From an uncultured Pseudorhodobacter sp. (GTDB taxonomy: Bacteria > Pseudomonadota > Alphaproteobacteria > Rhodobacterales > Rhodobacteraceae), in assembly GCA_937910975.1 (NCBI GenBank), contig CALEMZ010000022.1, positions 1-5,069 on the forward strand: a DNA stretch of 5,069 nucleotides, in the 5' to 3' direction. Below, one piece after another: positions 1 through 5,069 of this stretch. Position numbers and translations under genes: made by a program. The stretch's first letter is position 1. Every line of letters begins with the position of its first letter. The notes beneath the pieces were generated by a model, which did not search any database, was not told the DNA's origin, and saw nothing but the letters and a program-made list of their open reading frames with translations.

Positions 1-2191
1 AGTTTACCAAGATAACCTTTGGCGGTGGGTTCATCACTGCCAAAGGCTGCGCCTCGGCGATCTCCTGCAAAATCCGCTCCACCTTCCGCGTGTCTGAGCC
101 ATAGGCCACGCCAACCTTCACGATCAGCCGCCCCGACATATTGAACCGCGTCCAGTTCGTTACCATCCCCGATACCAAATCCGAATTCGGCACGATTACA
201 TCCGTACGATCAAAGGTTTGGATCCGCGTGGACCGGACAGAAATGGAGCGCACCGTGCCCATTACGCCGTTCACCTCGATCCAATCACCTTCCGACACCG
301 GACGCTCGATCAGCAAGATGATGCCCGAAACGAAGTTCGACACGATGTTTTGCAAACCAAAGCCGATACCGACCGAAAGCGCGCCTGCCACAATCGCTAG
401 GCCCGAAAGGTCCAGCCCCGCCGCATTGATGGAAATCAGCCCGGCAAGGAAAATACCCACATAGCCCACACCCGCGACAATGGCATTCTGCCCGCCCTGA
501 TCTAACGATGTCTTGGGCAGTACCGTGGCTTTCAATGCGCCTTGCAACAGGCGAGTGACCAAAAAGCCAAACCCAAAAACCACACCCAGCAAAATGAAAT
601 CAGACGGCGAAATGCGTGTCGCACCAATTTGGAACCCGTCACGAAGCTTGGTGAACACTTCTGTCAGATCGGCGGTCCGTGCCCCCCAGATCAACGCAAA
701 AATCGGCGTGGAAGAGAAAGCCAGGAAAAAGCCAACCAACACGGGCACCAGCGCATCGCGGCCGCGCGCATCATTGCGAATGATCGCGGCATAGATCGAC
801 CCGACAAGGTTTTGCAGAATGAACAGCAAGCCCACCAAGCCAAGCGAGGCCACGGCGGGAAATACAATCCCCTGCCCCGCCCGGACATAGCCCGCCGTCG
901 CCAGAAGTGGCCCGACAATGGCCACAACAACGGCCCCGCGCGCCACGATCGCGACAATCCGCGACGAAAACGATACCGAGGTTCCCTCCGGTTGTTCTTC
1001 GTTGGCACTTCCCAGCAGCAACTTGCCAAGCTGGAACAGAAAGAACCCTGCAATCAAAATTGTCGGATAGGACAGAACGGAAATCGCAGCATCCGGCATT
1101 TGCAAATCCGGCAAAAACGCCTTGCGCAGGACTTCGATCCCCAGCGTCAGACCAAGCGCCTGCGCCAAGAACTGCGCCTTGGCACGTGCGGCTGTTCCCA
1201 TACGCAAATGCGTAGGCGCACTTGTGGCGGCCGGGAAACTGCACGCGCCAATCCAACGTGAAACAAATACGATTAACCCAAAAGCAATCAGATCCGAGGC
1301 AATTACCTCGCCCAGCGGGCCAAGCATACCCGACAATATGATCGCCGTTGAAAAGGCAATCACGCCGAGCATCGGCACGATCACCTGACCAAGCGAGGTC
1401 GCAAAAATCGAAATTTCGCGGACGTTACTAGTGCCATGCTCTTGCAATCGGATCGCAAAACCTTCGATCAGCGCGCGCCCACGCAAAATGGTGAAAGCGG
1501 CAAATAACAAAAGTGCAATAATCGGCGGCAAAGTGTCCAGCAAACCCTGGCGCTTGCTTTCATTGGCCCAATTGCTGCGCACCTCATCCGAAAGAGACTT
1601 GACCGAGCTCAATACCGAGGACATCGCAATGGGCCAGTTCGCTGGGTTCACGGGCGAGGGCCAAAGCTGCAACAACGCGTCGGTCTGGCGTTCGCGCAAC
1701 GTGCTGTCAATCTCACGGATCAAGCCATCTGCACGGCTATAGGCCTCTACCGCCGCAATCGACGGGGCCTGAAGCACTGATAGCTGTTCGTTGAGGGCAA
1801 CCCTGCGCGCGGCAATATCATCGGGTTCGCTCCCACCGTCTGCCGGAACAGGCCCTAAGGCTTCGATCTGGGCACGCAAAGTTTCAAGCCGCGCGCCATT
1901 GGTTCCCTGTGCCACTAGAAATTTTGCACGCCAATTCGCAATGTCGCTGCGCAAAGCCTCAAGCCGAACCTCAGACGAAACGGAGTCGGAAATCAAAGCA
2001 TCGGCGGTGCTCGCAAACGCCTCCCAAGCCGGGTAATCAAGTGCTACCTCAACCGTGGCTGCATCAGTCTTCAACTCGGTGGAAAGATTGGTTTGCGCCA
2101 AAGTCGCGCCACCGAGTCCAAGCCAAATACCGGCAACCGCGAGCCAAAGCCAAAGCAGCGGCCCGGTGTTATTTCTGAGTTTAAAGCTCAT
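1..2191 (-). CDS. Large mechanosensitive ion channel of the MscS family with DUF3772-type N-terminal region (3' end cut by window)
   Basis: My reverse-strand translation gives 730 uninterrupted codons with no stop before the window edge. Residues 1-32 look like a signal peptide (basic start, Leu/Trp/Ala core, probable cleavage near TLA-Q). Residues 33-210 are hydrophilic and helical, probably periplasmic, as in DUF3772-bearing MscS proteins. Several hydrophobic helices follow between about 214 and 590 (for example 214-234, 268-289, 296-311, 371-391, 411-431, 443-470, 479-502, 531-549, 571-590). The MscS pore helix and its exit lie at 592-630, rich in Gly and Ala, with GFGLQNIVSNFVSG at 611-624. 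The beta domain follows, with PVSEGDWIEV at 631-640 and VIVPNS at 665-670. The family opens under membrane tension and releases solutes on osmotic downshift. The ATG shares ATGA with the cysK stop and lacks a strong ribosome binding site of its own, which suggests translational coupling. The C-terminal part lies outside the window. The family call is secure; the gating stimulus is unknown. Confidence 0.92.
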   Translation of the reverse strand, partial: MSFKLRNNTGPLLWLWLAVAGIWLGLGGATLAQTNLSTELKTDAATVEVALDYPAWEAFASTADALISDSVSSEVRLEALRSDIANWRAKFLVAQGTNGARLETLRAQIEALGPVPADGGSEPDDIAARRVALNEQLSVLQAPSIAAVEAYSRADGLIREIDSTLRERQTDALLQLWPSPVNPANWPIAMSSVLSSVKSLSDEVRSNWANESKRQGLLDTLPPIIALLLFAAFTILRGRALIEGFAIRLQEHGTSNVREISIFATSLGQVIVPMLGVIAFSTAIILSGMLGPLGEVIASDLIAFGLIVFVSRWIGACSFPAATSAPTHLRMGTAARAKAQFLAQALGLTLGIEVLRKAFLPDLQMPDAAISVLSYPTILIAGFFLFQLGKLLLGSANEEQPEGTSVSFSSRIVAIVARGAVVVAIVGPLLATAGYVRAGQGIVFPAVASLGLVGLLFILQNLVGSIYAAIIRNDARGRDALVPVLVGFFLAFSSTPIFALIWGARTADLTEVFTKLRDGFQIGATRISPSDFILLGVVFGFGFLVTRLLQGALKATVLPKTSLDQGGQNAIVAGVGYVGIFLAGLISINAAGLDLSGLAIVAGALSVGIGFGLQNIVSNFVSGIILLIERPVSEGDWIEVNGVMGTVRSISVRSTRIQTFDRTDVIVPNSDLVSGMVTNWTRFNMSGRLIVKVGVAYGSDTRKVERILQEIAEAQPLAVMNPPPKVILVN

Positions 2192-3219
2192 TCTTCATAC
2201 ACTGTCGGAAGGCTCCGCCCGACCCTATCAAGCCAAGTTGGGACAGGTAAACCCTTGGAGTGCAAGAACTCCGGGTTGAAAAGTTTCGACTGATAACGGG
2301 TGCCATAGTCACACAGAACCGTCACAATCACCTTACCCGGCCCCATATCGTGCGCCATACGAATGGCGCCTGCGATGTTCACCCCGGATGAACCGCCCAA
2401 GCAAAGCCCCTCTTCGGCCAAAAGATCAAACACAATCGGCAAAGCCTCAGAATCCGGGATGCGATAGCTGTAGTCCGGCTTCAAGCCTTCAAGATTCGCC
2501 GTAATCCGCCCCTGCCCGATCCCTTCGGTAATTGAAGAGCCGGGGCTGTCAAACGTACCCGTCGTATAAAACGCATGCAGCGCTGCACCTTCCGGATCGG
2601 CCAGCCCGATTTTCACGCCTTTTGGCTGCAACGCCAGCGCCATTCCGGCCAATGTGCCACCCGAGCCAACCGAGCAGATAAAGCCATCCACCTTGCCGCC
2701 CGTCTGCTCCCACACTTCCGGCCCGGTGGTTTCCACATGCGCCATCCGATTGGCAACGTTATCGAACTGATTTGCCCAAATTGCACCGTTTGGCTCGGTT
2801 TGGGCAAGTTTTTCTGCCAAACGCCCCGAATACCGCACATAATTGTTAGGGTTTTTATAGGGTGCGGCTGGCACCTGTACCAATTCAGCACCGGCGAGCC
2901 GCAGCATGTCCTTCTTTTCCTGGCTCTGGGTTTCGGGGATCACAATCACGGTACGAAACCCCATTGAGGCCCCGACAAGTGCGAGGCCAATACCCGTGTT
3001 GCCCGCCGTGCCTTCCACAATCGTGCCGCCTGGCCGCAACTGCCCCTTCGCAATCGCATCCTTGATAATGTAGAGCGCTGCCCGGTCTTTGACCGATTGG
3101 CCGGGGTTCAAAAACTCTGCCTTGCCCAAGATCTCACAGCCCGTAACTTCCGATGCCTTTTTGAGTCGGATCAGGGGGGTCTTGCCGATGGCGTCTGCCA
3201 GATCGCTGTAAATGCGCAT
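2188..3219 (-). CDS. cysK: Cysteine synthase (O-acetylserine sulfhydrylase), PLP-dependent
   Basis: This 343-residue fold-type II PLP enzyme should make L-cysteine from O-acetylserine and sulfide in the cytoplasm. The N-terminal IGKTPLIRL (11-19) is typical of the family. The PLP-binding lysine is K44 in NPGQSVKDRAA. The substrate loop is EGTAGNTG (69-76), the phosphate-binding glycine loop GSGGTLAG (185-192), and the serine contacting the PLP ring lies in GGSSG (275-279). The substrate loop reads EGTAGNTG where textbook CysK has EPTSGNTG. Together with a C-terminal tail after residue 310, this points to a subgroup different from enterobacterial CysK. AAGGA lies 7 bases before the ATG and supports this start. 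The gene follows trgB after 97 bases and overlaps the channel gene by 4. In Rhodobacter sphaeroides cysK beside trgAB contributes to tellurite resistance. A cystathionine beta-synthase-like activity cannot be excluded from sequence, but no CBS regulatory domain is present. Confidence 0.95.
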   Translation of the reverse strand: MRIYSDLADAIGKTPLIRLKKASEVTGCEILGKAEFLNPGQSVKDRAALYIIKDAIAKGQLRPGGTIVEGTAGNTGIGLALVGASMGFRTVIVIPETQSQEKKDMLRLAGAELVQVPAAPYKNPNNYVRYSGRLAEKLAQTEPNGAIWANQFDNVANRMAHVETTGPEVWEQTGGKVDGFICSVGSGGTLAGMALALQPKGVKIGLADPEGAALHAFYTTGTFDSPGSSITEGIGQGRITANLEGLKPDYSYRIPDSEALPIVFDLLAEEGLCLGGSSGVNIAGAIRMAHDMGPGKVIVTVLCDYGTRYQSKLFNPEFLHSKGLPVPTWLDRVGRSLPTVYEE

Positions 3220-3226
3220 CCGATAT

Positions 3227-3231
3227 TCCTT
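3227..3231 (-). promoter_or_regulatory. Ribosome binding site of cysK
   Basis: The minus strand reads AAGGA, followed by 7 bases and then the cysK ATG at 3219. This is the best Shine-Dalgarno match in the trgB-cysK gap. It supports independent initiation at cysK rather than coupling to trgB. Confidence 0.7.
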
Positions 3232-3292
3232 TATTGTGTTGCCATTGGTGTAGGGGTCAGCCGCGGCAAACTCAAGCTTTCACAGCGCGACT

Positions 3293-3322
3293 CCCATATC
3301 AAAACCCCCAGCGGCCGGTCAA
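3293..3322 (-). promoter_or_regulatory. Possible secondary promoter for cysK and the channel gene
   Basis: On the minus strand TTGACC (3322-3317, overlapping the trgB stop codon) matches the -35 consensus at five of six positions. TATGGG (3298-3293, 18-base spacing) or GATATG (3300-3295, 16-base spacing) could serve as a weak -10. The site lies about 75 bases before the cysK ATG, in the only sizeable gap within the gene row. The -10 is poor, so this is a candidate only; cysK may simply be read through from the trgA promoter. Confidence 0.25.
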
Positions 3323-4446
3323 GTTCGTGTGGCTTGAGCCATTGCCTCACGACGCAAACGAGGGCGTTCCCGCGCCAGCCAATAATAGCTGAGAAGCAAA
3401 GGCGCGGTCGTCGCCTCCCCCCGCGCCACGAGCGCCTCAAACGCATCGAAAGACAATAGATGCCCTCTGATGTCTTCCGCATCGCTTTCCTCGCCGCCCA
3501 AAATGGCCGAACCATCCGGCAAATCGGTGAGGGCGGCGAAAGAATAGACATACTCTGTCTTGGCACCCGGTGATGGATAGTAAGATCCGATAGGCAGCAA
3601 GGCCCCCAAGGTCAAACCCGCCTCCTCCGTCGCCTCACGCCGCGCCGCCTCCTCGGGCGACTCTGCCAGGTCGATCCGGCCGGCGATGGGCTCCAGCTGC
3701 CAAGGTTGCGCATCGCCGCGCGCAAAAGGGCCGACTCGGAATTGTTCAACAAACAGCACCCTGTCGCGCATAGGATCATATGGCAGCACCGTCACCGCAT
3801 CACCCGAGACAAAAGCCGCGCGTTTCACAACCGCGCTTTGCTTGCCATCAAACCGCTGAAATGACAGTGCATATTCCTCAACCGCAAAGAAATCGGCGTA
3901 GGCCTCGTGCCTTGCTTCCACCCGCACATCCAAAGGGCTGGCCTTGCGGCGCGTGTCATTCGGCCCCGCGACAGCCGCACGCACCCGGCTTGATCCGCGC
4001 ATCATCATCGGCTCACGCCGCGCCAGCGCGATCGGGGCCGGATACTGCGCCATGACATCGCCTGCGGTGGCAACCACCGTCGGGCCCCATTGGTGCACCC
4101 AATCATTAAGGCTCCACGCAGCGCCAGGTTGCCAAAGATCAGGATTGGGAAAATAGACCAAAGCCTCAACCGCGCCCGCTGCCTGCACGGTTAGCGCGCG
4201 GGTTTCATAACCAAACGGCCCCTCATAATGGTCCAGCCGCGCCATGTCCGTCGTCGTCAGACCGCGTAAAAGCAACCCCTGCGCGCGCGAACCGGCCTCA
4301 GCCATCACCAAGGGAAAGTTATGTCCCCGCGCCCAATAGACCGCGTGGTCGGGCAATACGGCCACCTCCACCACAGGCATGCGCCCCAAAACAACCTGCA
4401 ACAATGGCAAATGGCACAGCGTGCCGTAGACAAACAGTGTGGTCAT
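3319..4446 (-). CDS. trgB: TrgB: gamma-glutamylcyclotransferase-like domain fused to Nudix hydrolase domain
   Basis: This 375-residue protein has two enzyme-like domains. The N-terminal one (about 1-145) is a GGCT/AIG2-like fold with FVYGTL at 5-10 and LDHYEG at 71-76; Glu75 sits where the family's catalytic acid is expected. Such folds cleave gamma-glutamyl compounds to 5-oxoproline. The C-terminal domain (about 175-360) carries a complete Nudix box at 256-278: G256, E262, R270-E271, E274-E275, G277, with only the small Ala272 at a usually bulky position. Its layout resembles ADP-ribose pyrophosphatases (YffH/NudF type), so a nucleoside-diphosphate sugar such as ADP-ribose is the likely substrate. 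I chose the ATG at 4446, 5 bases after the trgA stop, because FVYGTL normally starts almost at the N terminus. A GTG at 4476 would add ten residues and overlap trgA. The family is linked to tellurite resistance in Rhodobacter sphaeroides. Its actual reaction is not known to me. Confidence 0.9.
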   Translation of the reverse strand: MTTLFVYGTLCHLPLLQVVLGRMPVVEVAVLPDHAVYWARGHNFPLVMAEAGSRAQGLLLRGLTTTDMARLDHYEGPFGYETRALTVQAAGAVEALVYFPNPDLWQPGAAWSLNDWVHQWGPTVVATAGDVMAQYPAPIALARREPMMMRGSSRVRAAVAGPNDTRRKASPLDVRVEARHEAYADFFAVEEYALSFQRFDGKQSAVVKRAAFVSGDAVTVLPYDPMRDRVLFVEQFRVGPFARGDAQPWQLEPIAGRIDLAESPEEAARREATEEAGLTLGALLPIGSYYPSPGAKTEYVYSFAALTDLPDGSAILGGEESDAEDIRGHLLSFDAFEALVARGEATTAPLLLSYYWLARERPRLRREAMAQATRT

Positions 4447-4451
4447 CCCAG

Positions 4452-4892
4452 TCAGTCCCACCGCCGCTTGGCCCACTCAGCGATCAATCCGCCCATAATA
4501 CCACCGACGATCAGGGTGCTCAGCAGCTCAACGGTTAGAAGCCGCATACTGTTTTCCAAGGCCAGCCCAAAGATATCCACCAGCGCCTCCATCGGGCCGT
4601 CATAGCGTTTCTTGAAGGCCTTGCGGACCATCAGGATGATTGAGCAGACCAAGAGCGCCCAAACCGTAAAGGTCACTGCCGTGCGCAGCCCAGACCCGGC
4701 AGCCGCCCGATACCCCCGGCCCGTCAAGTTACCCATCACGATCCAACCACATAGTAAGCCAATCCCGGTACATATCGCATTGAACTGACCATATTGAACG
4801 TCTTCCGGCATCCCCAGCTTAAAGGCCTCTGCCGTCAAAAAGGCCGTAATTGCAAAGATAACGGCCGCAATCAATTTCGAAATTGTAGGCAT
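4452..4892 (-). CDS. trgA: TrgA family membrane protein (tellurite-resistance associated)
   Basis: This small inner-membrane protein has 146 residues and four predicted helices at about 5-24, 36-55, 67-89 and 118-138. A basic loop (KAFKKRY, 91-97) precedes the last helix pair, and the C terminus is short and basic (AKRRWD). There is no recognisable catalytic motif. Three cysteines (41, 48 and 83) lie in or beside helices 2 and 3. The identification rests on size, topology and position directly before trgB and cysK, matching the trgA-trgB-cysK locus of Rhodobacter sphaeroides, where loss of these genes lowers tellurite resistance. The start ATG has AGGGG 4 bases upstream. Being first in the row, it probably sets expression for all downstream genes. 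Its molecular function (transport, envelope protection or other) cannot be read from sequence. Confidence 0.88.
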   Translation of the reverse strand: MPTISKLIAAVIFAITAFLTAEAFKLGMPEDVQYGQFNAICTGIGLLCGWIVMGNLTGRGYRAAAGSGLRTAVTFTVWALLVCSIILMVRKAFKKRYDGPMEALVDIFGLALENSMRLLTVELLSTLIVGGIMGGLIAEWAKRRWD

Positions 4893-4896
4893 ATGG

Positions 4897-4901
4897 CCCC
4901 T
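4897..4901 (-). promoter_or_regulatory. Ribosome binding site of trgA
   Basis: The minus strand reads AGGGG, then CCAT, then the ATG at 4892. The 4-base spacing is slightly short but usable, and no better start lies nearby. This supports the 146-residue form of TrgA. Confidence 0.55.
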
Positions 4902-4917
4902 GTCTGGTTAGCGCGTA

Positions 4918-4938
4918 GCCCGCCAAATGCAGGCAGGC
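4918..4938. repeat. Inverted repeat in the trgA leader
   Basis: GCCCGCC (4918-4924) and GGCAGGC (4932-4938) are inverted copies with one mismatch, separated by the 7-base loop AAATGCA. On the minus strand the element lies between the -10-like core and the trgA ribosome binding site. It would therefore form a GC-rich hairpin in the 5' leader, or act as an operator for a dimeric regulator. No T-run follows, so it is not a standard terminator. Confidence 0.45.
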
Positions 4939-4950
4939 CACGGTGAACTG

Positions 4951-4964
4951 CATTATGTTATAGT
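4951..4964. promoter_or_regulatory. AT-rich core of a probable divergent promoter region
   Basis: This 14-base AT-rich patch stands out in GC-rich surroundings between trgA and the divergent start codon at 4999. On the minus strand it offers TATAAC (4962-4957), about 65 bases before trgA; the hexamer 17 bases upstream (TGGCGC) is a weak -35. On the plus strand it offers TATAGT (4959-4964), 34 bases before ATG 4999, without a clear -35. The two candidates overlap, so use in one direction could exclude the other. Confidence 0.4.
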
Positions 4965-4998
4965 CTCCGCCCTGAAACGCGCCAGCGCAAGAGGTGAG

Positions 4999-5069
4999 AT
5001 GGAATTCCACATCAGCCGGAACCGCCCCCCTTCCCCAACCCCGCCCCAAATCCAAAAACCCCCCCCCCC
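4999..5069 (+). CDS. Possible start of a divergent gene, truncated in a C-rich window end
   Basis: ATG at 4999 is preceded by a good Shine-Dalgarno match, AGAGGTGAG (4990-4998), and opens a frame beginning MEFHISR. From about base 5021 the sequence turns almost entirely to C and A, and the frame reads mostly proline (13 of the last 16 or so residues are Pro, Gln, Lys or similar). The frame has no stop before the end. The first seven codons look like normal coding sequence with a sensible ribosome binding site; the rest probably is not true genomic sequence. Too little is left to name a family. It could also be chance. Confidence 0.35.
   Translation, partial: MEFHISRNRPPSPTPPQIQKPPP
5021..5069. 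other. C-rich low-complexity window end, probable sequencing or assembly artefact
   Basis: Of these 49 bases 33 are C, 11 A, 3 T and 2 G, ending in a run of 11 C. The change from normal composition is abrupt. This looks like read-end decay carried into a contig end rather than a biological repeat. Confidence 0.6.

Noticed and set aside
1201..1214. Perfect inverted repeat TACGCA-AA-TGCGTA
   Set aside because: It lies inside the channel coding sequence, has only six-base arms and no T-run. A repeat this short is expected by chance.
542..1261. Plus-strand open frame of 239 codons
   Set aside because: It lies antisense to the channel gene, has an arginine- and glutamine-rich composition typical of a shadow frame, and shows no recognisable motif. 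The minus-strand frame here encodes clear membrane helices.
2204..2223. Short inverted repeat GTCGG/CCGAC just before the channel start
   Set aside because: The arms are five bases with a ten-base loop and code for the cysK C terminus. It is too weak to call a terminator or regulatory hairpin.
3240..3266. TTGCC/GGCAA inverted repeat in the trgB-cysK gap
   Set aside because: The arms are only about five bases with a long loop and no T-run, so there is no support for a terminator or riboswitch.
4447..4476. GTG start for trgB at 4476, giving ten extra residues
   Set aside because: The family's YGTL motif normally sits within the first ten residues, and the ATG at 4446 falls neatly 5 bases after the trgA stop. 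The longer form would overlap trgA by 25 bases.
4893..4998. FNR-type site (TTGAT-N4-ATCAA) upstream of trgA
   Set aside because: I looked because several Rhodobacter loci are under FnrL control, but no match is present in the spacer.
4819..5055. Minus-strand frame of 78 codons upstream of and overlapping trgA
   Set aside because: It starts in the C-rich artefact tail, overlaps trgA in another frame, and has no ribosome binding site or recognisable motif.

Overview
The window looks like a chromosomal segment of an alphaproteobacterium in the Rhodobacterales (Rhodobacter/Roseobacter relatives). The main reason is gene order. Read on the minus strand it runs trgA, trgB, cysK, then a large MscS-type channel gene, and trgAB next to cysK is the tellurite-resistance arrangement described in Rhodobacter sphaeroides. 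Codon use is fairly GC-rich and even across the four genes, so nothing points to recent transfer.

Layout, right to left (direction of transcription). Bases 5021-5069 are an abnormally C-rich end, finishing in 11 C, and look like a damaged or artefactual contig end. Bases 4999-5069 hold the possible start of a divergent plus-strand gene that runs into that tail. Bases 4893-4998 form a short divergent spacer with an AT-rich -10-like core and an inverted repeat in the trgA leader. trgA (4892-4452) encodes a four-helix membrane protein. trgB (4446-3319) follows after 5 bases and encodes a two-domain protein: a gamma-glutamylcyclotransferase-like fold followed by a Nudix hydrolase. A 97-base gap with a possible secondary promoter and a good ribosome binding site leads to cysK (3219-2188), a PLP-dependent cysteine synthase. 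The cysK stop and the next start share the four bases ATGA. That next gene (2191 to beyond base 1) encodes a large mechanosensitive channel of the DUF3772/MscS type. It stays open for all 730 codons in the window and is cut by the left edge.

The four genes read as one probable transcription unit. Cysteine synthesis (CysK), possible gamma-glutamyl and ADP-ribose-type turnover (TrgB), a membrane protein (TrgA) and an osmotic-release channel would fit a response to oxidative, thiol or metalloid stress. The joint role is inference; only the trgAB/cysK link to tellurite resistance is established knowledge. I see no RNA genes, CRISPR arrays, insertion sequences or convincing terminators. I do not see a clearly new system. 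The least described points are the coupling of the channel gene to cysK and the GGCT-Nudix fusion.
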